Of a stretch of DNA of 64,000 nt, positions 53,875-62,575 are shown piece by piece. Below the pieces are notes generated by a model, which was not told where the DNA came from, searched no databases, and worked only from the letters and a program-made list of their open reading frames with translations. How positions within the stretch are numbered: position 1 is the stretch's first letter; each line of letters begins with the position of its first letter. The stretch covers positions 1-64,000 of the forward strand of contig NZ_JAIQUM010000022.1 of assembly GCF_020075705.1 (NCBI RefSeq), given 5' to 3'. Source of the DNA: Metabacillus rhizolycopersici. Its GTDB lineage: Bacteria > Bacillota > Bacilli > Bacillales > Bacillaceae. The translations under genes were made by a program, and so were the position numbers.

Positions 53875-53950
53875 GAGGTGCGGCCGGTTGATATGTTTCC
53901 GCATAAGACACATGTTGAGTGTTGTTCACTATTAACTTATAGAGGTAAAT
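53875..53950 (+). pseudogene. Second rlmCD 3'-end remnant
   Basis: The sequence reads EVRPVDMFPHKTHVEC then diverges to a stop at 53950. Bases 53875-53922 match rlmCD 45041-45088 at 45 of 48 positions. It is much closer to the intact gene than the neighbouring remnant, so it arose separately or more recently. Confidence 0.8.
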
Positions 53951-53969
53951 AAAGATGTAACAGTTAGTA

Positions 53970-54005
53970 AAGAGCCTCTTCACATGGATAAGGCTCTTGA
54001 TTTCT
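53970..54005 (+). terminator. Terminator-like hairpin after the rlmCD remnant
   Basis: AAGAGCC and GGCTCTT form a seven-base-pair stem with a 15-base loop, followed by a T-rich stretch. It may be the original rlmCD-type gene terminator carried along. A 60-codon frame starting inside it (53984) is not supported. Confidence 0.5.
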
Positions 54006-54237
54006 TTTCTGAAAAGTATAAAGGGAAAGAGTCGCCGTTGAATATAATAAATAAAACTAACTTTACAATAAGTTGGTTTTACTTGTTTAATGCTGATAAT
54101 ATGAACGCTATTAAAGCTTTCTACATAAAAGATATACCTTTGGCAATTCTTTTAAGTAGTCCTTAATTATATTTTCGAAATATTTAGATAACATATAATC
54201 CATTGCAATATGTTTCTTTGCTAAAGTAAAATGATTA

Positions 54238-54251
54238 TGAAAATGATTTCA
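54238..54251 (+). promoter_or_regulatory. cre-like operator before the LacI gene
   Basis: TGAAAATGATTTCA resembles the CcpA site consensus with TG in place of the central CG. It lies 30 bases upstream of the LacI start and could serve CcpA or autoregulation. Confidence 0.4.
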
Positions 54252-54281
54252 TGTTTATTTTGACAGTGGGGTGATAAACAA

Positions 54282-55274
54282 GTGGCTACAATATCAGATG
54301 TTGCAAAATTATCAGGATTATCGAAAACAACAGTTTCTCGTGTAATAAATAATCATCAGTATGTTTCGGACAATAAGAGAGAATTAGTACTTAAGGCAAT
54401 GAAAGAGCTTGGTTACACACCCAATCCTTCCGCAAGGAGGCTAAGAGGACAGTTAACTACAACAATAGGTGTCATTGTACCTAGAATTGTGAATCCATTC
54501 TTTTCGTATTTAGTGAATTCTATTGAACAGGCTGCCTATAAAAAGGGACACCAAGTGTTGATTTGCCAAAGTAATGAAGATAAAGAAAAAGAATTAGCAT
54601 TTTTAAACTTATTAAAAACAAAGCAAGTAGATGGAATTATTATGACTTCAATCGAAAATGATTGGGAAATTATAGAGTCGTATAACGAATACGGTTCTAT
54701 TTTGTTATGCAATGATTACGTAAATCAAGCAATTGTTCCAATGATCCGTTTAGATCAAATCAAAGGGGCATATTTAGGCGTTAAGCATTTAATTGAAAGG
54801 GGCCATCAAAAAATTGCTTACTGCACAGGTGGATTGTTTGATGAGCAGGGGAAAGGTAAAGATCGTAATCAAGGTTTTCAAAAAGCATTAAATGAAGCAG
54901 GAATTAAGATCAATCCGAAATGGATTTTTATAAATCAGCATACAATTGAAGATGGTAAACAGATAATAAAGCAGATTCAAGCGATGGATGATCGTCCAAC
55001 TGCTATTTTTACTGGAAGTGATGAAATTGCGGGCGGAATAATAATTGAAGCAAAAGATCTGGGTTTAACAATTCCTAATGACCTTGCAATCATTGGGTTC
55101 GATGATCAGCCAATTGCAGAAATACTAGATCCTAAGCTAACGACTATTCGGCAACCAGTAGATCAGATGGGGGAAAAATCAATAGAAGTGATGATCGAGA
55201 TGCTAGAAAATAACGAAATGGAGATAAAAAACTATGAGCTTCCGATAGAATTAATTGTTCGACAATCGACATAG
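54282..55274 (+). CDS. LacI family transcriptional regulator
   Basis: The 330-residue repressor has the LacI helix-turn-helix ATISDVAKLSGLSKTTVSRVI at the start (shown over two helices), a hinge RRLRGQ, and a periplasmic-binding-type ligand domain ending VDQMGEKSIEVMIEMLE. It is most like the ScrR/MalR branch that controls sucrose or maltose genes. The start is GTG after GGGGTGAT. It reads toward the GH13-PTS operon 470 bases downstream, where three matching operators are seen (55498, 55551, 55665). Confidence 0.92.
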   Translation: MATISDVAKLSGLSKTTVSRVINNHQYVSDNKRELVLKAMKELGYTPNPSARRLRGQLTTTIGVIVPRIVNPFFSYLVNSIEQAAYKKGHQVLICQSNEDKEKELAFLNLLKTKQVDGIIMTSIENDWEIIESYNEYGSILLCNDYVNQAIVPMIRLDQIKGAYLGVKHLIERGHQKIAYCTGGLFDEQGKGKDRNQGFQKALNEAGIKINPKWIFINQHTIEDGKQIIKQIQAMDDRPTAIFTGSDEIAGGIIIEAKDLGLTIPNDLAIIGFDDQPIAEILDPKLTTIRQPVDQMGEKSIEVMIEMLENNEMEIKNYELPIELIVRQST

Positions 55275-55460
55275 TTTTAAATGCATTGTTAATCTCGCAA
55301 CAAGTGAGGGACAAAGTGAAACTTTCATAGCAGTTTCACCTTGTTGTTTTTTCAACAAATTCCAACAGCATAGGCCTTTTCGGAAGATAAATGGTAAACA
55401 CAGTATCTCTGTTATGTTTAATTTGATAATTTTGGAATTTAAGAATATGAAGAGAAAGCG
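55275..55460. other. LacI-GH13 spacer, first half
   Basis: AAACTTTCATAGCAGTTTCACCTTGTTGTTT and nearby text contains a loose hairpin GGGACAAAGTGAAAC / GTTTCACCTTGTT (about 55307-55350) that may end the LacI transcript. There is no gene. Confidence 0.4.
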
Positions 55461-55489
55461 TTGACAGAAGATAAAACTAAAATTATAAT
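55461..55489 (+). promoter_or_regulatory. Consensus sigma-A promoter of the GH13-PTS operon
   Basis: TTGACA at 55461-55466 and TATAAT at 55484-55489 are both perfect and separated by exactly 17 bases. The predicted start near 55496 is right at the first operator, so strong repression by a roadblock is expected. Confidence 0.85.
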
Positions 55490-55497
55490 AAAAAACA

Positions 55498-55680
55498 GAA
55501 ACCGGTTCCATTACCAAGTATAGTAAATAAACATATTTTTTTATTTTGTTATGGAACCGATACCATATTCATTCTAAGTTTTTTATAACCGTGTTATTTG
55601 CGTAAATGTGATTAAATCTTTGTGAATTTTAGCGTTATCTCTTGCTATATTTTTTTGAGAGATTATGGAATCGATACCAT
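55498..55680 (+). promoter_or_regulatory. Three LacI-type operators upstream of the GH13 gene
   Basis: GAAACCGGTTCCAT at 55498, ATGGAACCGATACCAT at 55551 and ATGGAATCGATACCAT at 55665 share a palindromic ATGGWAYCGRTWCCAT-like core. Centres are about 54 and 114 bases apart, near multiples of the helical repeat, which would allow looping. The adjacent LacI regulator is the obvious binder. Confidence 0.75.
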
Positions 55681-55746
55681 ATGCAAATAACAGACGTAAT
55701 TATCTAAGAAAATCTCTTAAATATACACAATAATGGAGGGAACAAC

Positions 55747-57450
55747 ATGAAGAAGTGGTGGCAAAAAGAAGTTATTTATCAAATTTATCCTAAAAGCTTT
55801 TATGACTCGAATAATGATGGAATAGGCGATATAAAAGGGATTACCCAAAAACTAGATTACTTGCAGTCTTTGGGGATTACGATGGTGTGGATTTGTCCAA
55901 TTTACCAATCTCCAATGGCCGATAACGGGTATGATATCTCAGATTATTATCAATTAAATCCAGAGTTTGGAGACATGAAAGATCTGGATGAATTGATTGT
56001 TAGGGCAAAAGAAATAGGGATTAAGATTGTCCTTGATCTAGTCATAAATCATACATCTGATGAACACCCATGGTTTCAAGATTTACTAGAGAACCCAGAA
56101 AGTAAATATAAAGATTATTATATTTTGAAATCTGGTAAAGACGGACAACCTCCTACTAATTGGCGCTCTGTTTTCGGCGGCAGTGTATGGGAACCTTTGA
56201 ATAATACAGATCAGTATTACTTTCATTCTTTTGGAATTAAGCAACCTGACTTAAATTGGGAAAACAAACACGTCCGAGAAAATTTATATAAAATGGTCAA
56301 TTACTGGTTAGATAAAGGCATTGCCGGGTTTAGAGTGGATGCGATAACTTTTATAAAGAAAGACCAAAACTATGATGACCTCCCTGCTGATGGAGTAGAT
56401 GGACTTGTAAAGTGTACAAAGAAGGCTCGTAATCAAGCGGGAATTGAAGATTTCTTACATGAATTACAAGAAGAAACATTTTCTAAATATGATTGTGTGA
56501 CGATTGGTGAAGCACCTGGAGTACCTTATGAGCAATACGGTGATTTTATTGGAGACAATGGCTACTTTTCAATGATTTTTGATTTTAGATATGCAGACCT
56601 TGATGTAGCTTCTGGTAGTGAGTGGTTTAAGAGGGTCGATTGGAATGTATTAGATCTAAAGAAATTAATCTTCACTAGTCAAATGGAAATCCAAAAAGCG
56701 GGCTGGGGAGCAAACTTTCTAGAAAATCATGATCAAAATCGATCAATAAGCAAGTATATAAAGGAAGAAGCAAATCGACATTTCCATTCTGCGACAATGC
56801 TAGGAGCGATGTTTTTCTATCTTCGAGGTACACCTTTTATTTACCAAGGTCAAGAGATTGGTATGACTAATTTTGAACGAAAAAGTATTGAGGAATTTGA
56901 TGATATTTCAAGTATTGATCAGTATTATCGTTCCATGAACGAAGGCTTTAGTGCAGAAGAAGCATTGCACTTTATGAACTTGCGAAGCCGTGATAATTCA
57001 AGAACGCCATTTCATTGGAATGCTAAAGGATATGGTGGATTCTCAGAAGTAAAGCCTTGGTTAGGAATGAACGAGAATTACAAAACGATTAATGTGGAAC
57101 AACAAGAGCAAGACCCTGATTCCATCCTACACTTTTATAAAAAAATCATTCAAGTTAGACAGTCAAGTGAGACAAGCGATTGTTTAATTTATGGAGAGAT
57201 TGAGCCTATTTTAGAAGAGCATCCAACGATTGTTGCATACAAACGTAAGTTGAATGATGAAGAGGTTGTTTGTTATTTCAATTTTTCATCTGAGAGCCAA
57301 AAAGTCGAAGTGGATCATTATAAATATAATGTTTTACTAGACAATTACAAAGAAGAAAAAGAAACGATATCGGAGCAGGAATGGTCTTTAAAGCCATATC
57401 AAGCACTAGTACTTCAAAAGAAAGAAGCGAGCCATCATGAGTGGAAATAG
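55747..57450 (+). CDS. GH13 alpha-glucosidase (oligo-1,6-glucosidase-like)
   Basis: The 567-residue enzyme opens WWQKEVIYQIYPKSFYDSN with the calcium-site loop DSNNDGIGD, then LDLVINHTSDEHPWF. The nucleophile is D198 in GFRVDA, the acid/base E255 in TIGEAPG, and the stabiliser D329 in ENHDQNR. The residue after the nucleophile is Ala199; strict alpha-1,6 enzymes tend to have Val there, so the linkage preference may be broader. It overlaps the PTS gene by 14 bases. The substrate may be an alpha-glucoside or its 6-phosphate brought in by the PTS; sequence does not decide. Confidence 0.88.
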   Translation: MKKWWQKEVIYQIYPKSFYDSNNDGIGDIKGITQKLDYLQSLGITMVWICPIYQSPMADNGYDISDYYQLNPEFGDMKDLDELIVRAKEIGIKIVLDLVINHTSDEHPWFQDLLENPESKYKDYYILKSGKDGQPPTNWRSVFGGSVWEPLNNTDQYYFHSFGIKQPDLNWENKHVRENLYKMVNYWLDKGIAGFRVDAITFIKKDQNYDDLPADGVDGLVKCTKKARNQAGIEDFLHELQEETFSKYDCVTIGEAPGVPYEQYGDFIGDNGYFSMIFDFRYADLDVASGSEWFKRVDWNVLDLKKLIFTSQMEIQKAGWGANFLENHDQNRSISKYIKEEANRHFHSATMLGAMFFYLRGTPFIYQGQEIGMTNFERKSIEEFDDISSIDQYYRSMNEGFSAEEALHFMNLRSRDNSRTPFHWNAKGYGGFSEVKPWLGMNENYKTINVEQQEQDPDSILHFYKKIIQVRQSSETSDCLIYGEIEPILEEHPTIVAYKRKLNDEEVVCYFNFSSESQKVEVDHYKYNVLLDNYKEEKETISEQEWSLKPYQALVLQKKEASHHEWK

Positions 57451-58882
57451 ATACGAACGTATAGGGAAAGAAATTGTTAATGTCATTGGTGAGGGTAATA
57501 TCGAATCGTATGTTCATTGTGCAACAAGGTTACGCTTTTCCATTAAAGATCGCGAAAAGATTGATGATGAGGCAATTGAAAAGATTGATGAAGTAAAAGG
57601 CGTATTTTTTAATGCTGGTCAATATCAGGTCATTTTAGGTACTGGTACGGTCAATAAAGTCTACTCCGCCTTAAGAGGGGGCCAGCCTGATCAGGAGGAT
57701 GAGCAACCGAAAGAGGAAGCACCTTCTAATAGAAAGGATAAGGGACTAAGAAAGGCTGTACGAACGTTGGCCGATATCTTTATTCCTATTATTCCAATCA
57801 TTGGGGCAACGGGTTTATTCCTTGGGTTAAAGGGTGTGTTGTTTAGTGATGCGCTCTTAGGTTTAATGGGCATGAGCATTAATGATATTCCTAGTTATCT
57901 GCAAACACTTATATCCGTTCTGACAGACACAGCTTTTGCCTTTTTACCAGCACTAATCTGTTGGTCTGCATTTAGGAATTTTGGCGGTATGCCTATCATT
58001 GGTTTTGTACTTGGGCTAATGCTAGTCTCTCCTGCTCTTCCGAATGCGTATGCGGTAGCAGACATCAATAGTGGAGTTGAACCGATTATTGCTTTCGGCT
58101 TCATACCGATTGTTGGTTATCAAGGTAGTGTGTTAACGGCTCTAGTAGTTGGGATCCTTGGGGCAAAGCTTGAGAAGAAGTTAAGGGCTGTCATGCCGAA
58201 TGCATTAGATTTAATTTTTACTCCTTTCTTTGTTTTATTATGTATGATGATTACTGGTTTACTCATTTTAGGACCTTTATTGCATTTTGTGGAAACAGGA
58301 TTAATAACAGTTGTTACTCAACTTATCCATGCTCCGCTTGGTATTGGCGGACTGTTGATTGGATTTATCTACCCGTTAGCAGTTATAACGGGAATGCATC
58401 ATTTATTTATCATGATCGAAACAACTCTGCTTTCGAATACTGGGTTTAATCCCCTAATTACTCTTTGTGCGATGTACGGATTTGCAAATGCTGGTACTTG
58501 TTTGGCGATTACAATTAAAGCGAAAAAAAGTACGATAAAGGTTATGGGGGCAAGTGCAACTGCTACACAATTACTAGGTGTTAGTGAACCGGCCTTGTTT
58601 GGAGTCGTTATGAGGTATAGCATGAAGCCGCTTTATGTTATGATAGCTTGTTCCGCTGTTGGAGGTGCGATTCTTTCCTTATTAAATATCCAAGCAAATT
58701 CATATGGTTTGGCTGTGGTTCTTTCTCCTTTAATGTACATTTATGAGTGGAATCAGCTAGTCGCTTATATCTTGGTTTCTATTCTGATCTTTGCTTCTGC
58801 ACTTATCATTACTTACTTATTTGCAGTTCCAAAAGAAGTCATGGTAGAAGACCAAGATCAGAAACTAAGCAAGGTGAGTTAA
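57437..58882 (+). CDS. PTS transporter EIIBC, sucrose/trehalose (glucose superfamily) type
   Basis: The 481-residue protein has an N-terminal EIIB domain with phospho-cysteine C28 in VHCATRLRF, a linker of charged residues (about 80-105), and an EIIC domain of about ten helices including GMHHLFIMIE and GVSEPALFGVVMRY. It phosphorylates its sugar during import. No EIIA domain is attached or encoded nearby, so it must borrow one (for example the glucose EIIA), as SacP-type carriers do. It is translationally coupled to the GH13 gene by overlap. Confidence 0.92.
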   Translation: MSGNRYERIGKEIVNVIGEGNIESYVHCATRLRFSIKDREKIDDEAIEKIDEVKGVFFNAGQYQVILGTGTVNKVYSALRGGQPDQEDEQPKEEAPSNRKDKGLRKAVRTLADIFIPIIPIIGATGLFLGLKGVLFSDALLGLMGMSINDIPSYLQTLISVLTDTAFAFLPALICWSAFRNFGGMPIIGFVLGLMLVSPALPNAYAVADINSGVEPIIAFGFIPIVGYQGSVLTALVVGILGAKLEKKLRAVMPNALDLIFTPFFVLLCMMITGLLILGPLLHFVETGLITVVTQLIHAPLGIGGLLIGFIYPLAVITGMHHLFIMIETTLLSNTGFNPLITLCAMYGFANAGTCLAITIKAKKSTIKVMGASATATQLLGVSEPALFGVVMRYSMKPLYVMIACSAVGGAILSLLNIQANSYGLAVVLSPLMYIYEWNQLVAYILVSILIFASALIITYLFAVPKEVMVEDQDQKLSKVS

Positions 58883-58918
58883 TATCTTTTAAAATGAAAA
58901 GGCATTACATCATTAAGC

Positions 58919-59040
58919 CGAGGTAATTGATGTGAAAGAGGATAATGAGGTAGTGATTTATTATAAATTCATGAACCAGTTATCTATTGTAGTTTAAAAG
59001 TAGTGAATATAGTTAACACATGTGGAGTGCCTAGCGCAAC
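58919..59040. repeat. Direct repeat ending in an rlmCD tail, right copy
   Basis: It is the diverged partner of 53733-53854. It ends with ACACATGTGGAGTGCCTAGCGCAAC, written here as two blocks ACACATGTGGAGTG and CCTAGCGCAAC, which reads THVECLAQ then R and a stop. It closes the LacI-GH13-PTS block on the right. Confidence 0.75.
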
Positions 59041-59147
59041 GGTGAGGTAAAAAGGGGCTTTGGGTAATAAGTGATTCGGATACACCTATGGAGAAAGTTT
59101 AATATTACAAACTGAATCAGCACAGTAACTAACTATATATTTAACAT

Positions 59148-59180
59148 AAAAACGCTCGGGATAAATCCCCAGCGTTTTTA
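59148..59180 (+). terminator. Terminator downstream of the PTS block
   Basis: AAAAACGCT and AGCGTTTTT form a nine-base-pair stem with a 14-base loop and T tail, 265 bases after the PTS stop codon. Confidence 0.7.
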
Positions 59181-59269
59181 ACTATTTAACGGAGACAGTT
59201 TCTTCAAAGGAAAGTCCCAAATAACTATATTTTATAATAACTTTGTTGATTTTTTTATCCCGCATTAAC

Positions 59270-59415
59270 GGGCAGTAATACCCCCACCTCTAAGCTTGAG
59301 TGAATCAAAAAGAGGCGAAGGTGGGGGATATAACTGCCCGTAAAAGCTAAGGTAAGTCTCGCTATCCATCAGTGGGGGATAAGGAACCCCCCACTGATGG
59401 AAGTCTCGCTTTATC
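59270..59415. repeat. Double-palindrome repeat, family 2, copy D (full)
   Basis: The outer palindrome is ACGGGCAGTAATACCCCCACC with GGTGGGGGATATAACTGCCCG (each about 20 bases). A short link with AAGTCTCGCT follows, then CCATCAGTGGGGGA and CCCCCACTGATGG, then GGAAGTCTCGCTTTAT. No coding sequence is inside. Copy C at 38833 is the same element inverted. The right end abuts the hypothetical gene that ends at 59420. Confidence 0.87.
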
Positions 59416-59419
59416 ATCG

Positions 59420-59824
59420 CTAAACGGTTAATCCATAGCTTTTATCACTTTCAGTAGCAGTACCATTATCTAGTTTTGCAAATTGTGTGGCTGGAGATGT
59501 GTTCGATTGGATTGTTACATCTCCTATATTAACAAAATGATAATTTCTTGCTTCACTATTAGAATCATCAGAAATAATAAAGCCTTTTAACGGATGGCTA
59601 ACCTGTATCTTTTGTTTTGAAGGTTCCTCATTGTTATTAATTAACACCTTTTTAACCTTAACATCATTAACACCTTTATTTCCTATTCCAACGATTACTA
59701 TATGTTCATCAAGTGATGTAGCAACTGTACCAATAACCAAAGGTGGATTATATTTAACAAAAGAAAAAAGCCCGATCGATATAATTAAAAGCATTAATAC
59801 AGTAATCAAACCTATTGTTTTCAA
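59420..59824 (-). CDS. Hypothetical membrane-anchored protein
   Basis: I do not recognise this protein. It has one N-terminal helix (TIGLITVLMLLIISIGLFSF) and about 110 extracytoplasmic residues rich in Val, Asn and Ser with no cysteine. The start is uncertain: a TTG at 59824 lies nine bases after GGAGGTG, while the open frame extends to 59878 without a ribosome binding site. It stands alone beside repeat copy D, whose right end touches its stop codon. Confidence 0.6.
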   Translation of the reverse strand: MKTIGLITVLMLLIISIGLFSFVKYNPPLVIGTVATSLDEHIVIVGIGNKGVNDVKVKKVLINNNEEPSKQKIQVSHPLKGFIISDDSNSEARNYHFVNIGDVTIQSNTSPATQFAKLDNGTATESDKSYGLTV

Positions 59825-59878
59825 TTTATTCAACACCTCCATTTCTTGAAGCTTACCAGTTAGTAAATAGCCTGGCAA

Positions 59879-60524
59879 AGTACTTTATGTATAAAACGAT
59901 AGTAGACATCTGCTCTGCTGAAAGATGAACAACGAATTGATTTCGAAATGGATAATTCTCAGCTAACAAAGGAAGTTATGTGTTAGAAGTTGAATTGACA
60001 AGTTAGGGGGACCGCTCCATATGTAGAATATGTCTTAATACAGTAATAGTAAATGTTCTTTCTTCTTAAATAAACGTTTGTTTAAGTTCAACAAGGCATT
60101 ACGAATAAACGAAAAGGGCTTGGAGTGAATCCAAGCTTTTTGTGCTATTTAGTCTCAAAATCCTACTGTGTTTTAGTAACTTATTTGAATTGTGATTTTA
60201 TATTTTCTCCACTTTTTAACCTTATTTGAGAGGGGCCTATAATATTTTAATCATTAAAAAGAATGAGTTAGTTTTCCTTATATTTTCCAAACAAATCTAT
60301 TATTGGAAAATATAGGAGGTAATTCAAATGTGATAATAGAGGATACTAGCATGGATGTCGAAAATTGCTGAATGATAGATAAAGCTAAAAAGTTGATAGA
60401 TTTTCAAGAAAATTCGATAGATTATCCTCTCTCTCCATCATCACCAAAAAGCTCACTGCATCTAGTGCTTCTTTTGTTCTTTATAGGAAGAATTGGTTGC
60501 GACAACATAAAAAAGAGAATTATA
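59879..60524. other. Intergenic region with two hairpins
   Basis: GCTTGGA / TCCAAGC at 60118-60136 with a T tail is a terminator-like hairpin. TATATTTTCCAA / TTGGAAAATATA (60279-60314) is a perfect 12-base-pair inverted repeat directly followed by GGAGGTAATTCAA, ATG and TGA, a start-stop pair. No gene of credible length is present; the region may hold a decayed gene. Confidence 0.5.
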
Positions 60525-60553
60525 TTGTAATATATCAAAAAAGTTATTATAAT
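60525..60553 (+). promoter_or_regulatory. Sigma-A promoter of sstT
   Basis: TTGTAA (60525-60530) and a perfect TATAAT (60548-60553) are separated by 17 bases. Transcription would start near 60560, leaving a leader of about 205 bases before the sstT start. Confidence 0.65.
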
Positions 60554-60559
60554 AGTTTT

Positions 60560-60767
60560 CATTGAGGAGACAAATGTCTTTGTCTGGTGGAATGTGAAGG
60601 GTGAGGCAATTCATCGAGAAATTCATCACCTAGAGATCTATTAGCAACGACTTCTAGTAGATGAACTCTCGGACTAGCCTTGGCGGGTTTTTAATAAGAG
60701 TCATCTATTATTCATGTATATCGATTTGCAAGTTTATAAATTTATCTTAAATTATTGGGGGATACTT
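60560..60767 (+). ncRNA. Structured 5' leader of sstT, class unassigned
   Basis: Three consecutive stems can be drawn: AGACAAA / TTTGTCT (60568-60585), GGTGA...TCACC with an inner AATT pair (60600-60630), and ATCTATTAG / CTAGTAGAT (60636-60662). A GCCTTGGCGGGTTTTT string follows at 60676, where a terminator could form. The layout resembles a riboswitch or attenuator, but it matches no class I know, including lysine, T-box and glycine types. Confidence 0.4.
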
Positions 60768-62006
60768 ATGAAAAGTATACTGAAAAAGTGGAATCAGTTA
60801 AGTCTGGTAAAACAAATAATGATAGGTTTGATTATTGGGATTGTCTTGGCTGTAACGATCCCAGAAGCAGCAAAGTCTGTTACAATTTTAGGTTCTTTAT
60901 TTGTAGGTGCTTTGAAGGCGATTGCACCTGTGTTGGTACTCTTCTTGGTTATGTCGGCCATCGCTCAACATAAGAGTGGTCATCAAACGAATATGAAATC
61001 AGTTATTATCCTATACCTTTTGGGAACCTTTTTAGCTGGTTTGATCGCTGTTATTGTAAGTTTTATTTTTCCTGTAAGTTTAACACTTGTAAAGGGTGCT
61101 GAAGGTGTGACGCCTCCTGGTGGTATTGTAGAGGTTCTCAAATCGTTACTGCTAAACGTTGTTGATAACCCAATTAAAGCAATTTTTAATGCGAACTATA
61201 TCGGTATTTTAGCGTGGGCGATAATCCTTGGCTTGGCTTTACGAAATGCAGCTGATACGACAAAAACGATGATTTCTAATTTTTCAGATGCTGTTTCCAA
61301 AATGGTTACATGGGTAATTAAGCTTGCACCATTGGGAATCATGGGTCTAGTCATTGAGTCTATTACGACAAATGGAATTGAATCGTTGCTAAGCTATGGA
61401 AAATTACTTGGCGTTTTAATCGGTTGCATGATTTTTGTAGCACTGGTTGTCAATCCGATTATCGTGTTCCTAGTGATAAGACAAAACCCTTATCCGCTTG
61501 TTTTTAAGTGTTTAAAGGAAAGCGGGATTACAGCATTCTTTACACGTAGCTCAGCTGCAAATATTCCTGTAAATATGAGATTATGTAAAAACCTAGGTTT
61601 GGATAAGGATAGTTATTCAGTATCCATTCCATTAGGCGCAACGATCAATATGGCTGGTGCGGCTGTTACTATTTCTGTTTTGACACTTGCAGCGGTTCAT
61701 ACACTTGGGATTCAAGTGGATCTTCCTACAGCAATAATCCTTAGTGTAGTGTCAGCTATATGTGCTTGTGGTGCTTCAGGGGTCGCAGGTGGATCTTTAT
61801 TACTGATTCCTCTAGCATGTAGCCTATTTGGAATTCCAGCTGATGTTGCTATGCAGGTAGTTGGAGTAGGCTTTATCATAGGAGTTTTACAAGACTCTTT
61901 TGAAACGGCACTTAACTCATCCACGGATGTACTTTTTACGGCAGCAGCTGAATTTAAAGAGTGGCGTGAAGAAGGGAAAAAAATAGATATTCGCAAAGCA
62001 ATATAA
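60768..62006 (+). CDS. sstT: Serine/threonine:sodium symporter
   Basis: SstT is a dicarboxylate/amino-acid:cation symporter that imports serine and threonine with sodium. The 412-residue protein has about nine helices and the family blocks [31 protein letters not shown] (shown shortened as [20 protein letters not shown]), [15 protein letters not shown], and [17 protein letters not shown]. The ATG at 60768 follows GGGGGATAC; an upstream in-frame ATG at 60714 has no ribosome binding site and would add 18 residues. Confidence 0.92.
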   Translation: MKSILKKWNQLSLVKQIMIGLIIGIVLAVTIPEAAKSVTILGSLFVGALKAIAPVLVLFLVMSAIAQHKSGHQTNMKSVIILYLLGTFLAGLIAVIVSFIFPVSLTLVKGAEGVTPPGGIVEVLKSLLLNVVDNPIKAIFNANYIGILAWAIILGLALRNAADTTKTMISNFSDAVSKMVTWVIKLAPLGIMGLVIESITTNGIESLLSYGKLLGVLIGCMIFVALVVNPIIVFLVIRQNPYPLVFKCLKESGITAFFTRSSAANIPVNMRLCKNLGLDKDSYSVSIPLGATINMAGAAVTISVLTLAAVHTLGIQVDLPTAIILSVVSAICACGASGVAGGSLLLIPLACSLFGIPADVAMQVVGVGFIIGVLQDSFETALNSSTDVLFTAAAEFKEWREEGKKIDIRKAI

Positions 62007-62032
62007 AGAAGATATCCGCTTATCTGCGATTG

Positions 62033-62084
62033 AACTGCATCCCGAATGTTAGGCTCGACTAACATTTAGGGGTGCAGTTTTTTT
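62033..62084 (+). terminator. Terminator after sstT
   Basis: AACTGCATCCC pairs with AGGGGTGCAGTT around an inner GAATGTTAG / CTAACATTT stem, followed by seven T. Confidence 0.85.
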
Positions 62085-62575
62085 ATGTTTAGCAAAAACA
62101 TTATATCGATAAGCTGATATTTATTGTTATTGCTATTATGAGTTTTAGTTGAAAAAACAATAAAGTGAAGAAGTTTTATATTTTTTGAATACCAAAAATT
62201 TTACAATAATTTTACATGACCTTAATAAATGATTAGGAAAACTGTTATATACTTGCTCTTTAAAGGAAAAAAATAGGTACTTGCTGCCAGTTGACTGGCG
62301 TATAAAATCAGTGAAAATAGGAAAGGTCGGATTTATTTAGGGAGTAAACTTAAACTGTCCGTGAAGGTTAGTTAAGTGCAATAAACAAAAAATGGAAAAA
62401 CACTTATGGTAGCTTTCTAGATTAGTTTCTTTTGAATCTGCTTGACTTAGCTGCATGATTTTGAATTTTTGCCACTTTATTCTGCATAGCTTTGATTATC
62501 ATGTAGGTCATTGGGGAGGCAGCGAAGGAATGTTCAAAAACAAAAATAAAATGGTAATTTCGTGGGGGTATCAGC
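62085..62575. other. Intergenic region before the glycosyltransferase gene
   Basis: This AT-rich 490-bp stretch contains no gene I can support. A 66-codon minus-strand frame (62422-62622) overlaps the glycosyltransferase start and has no ribosome binding site. No promoter was assigned. Confidence 0.4.

Noticed and set aside
53984..54166. 60-codon frame after the rlmCD remnants
   Set aside because: Its start lies inside the loop of a hairpin, there is no Shine-Dalgarno sequence, and no family features are seen.
60560..60767. T-box, lysine or M-box riboswitch before sstT
   Set aside because: The diagnostic T-box GGGTGGNACC string and the conserved cores of the lysine and magnesium classes are missing.
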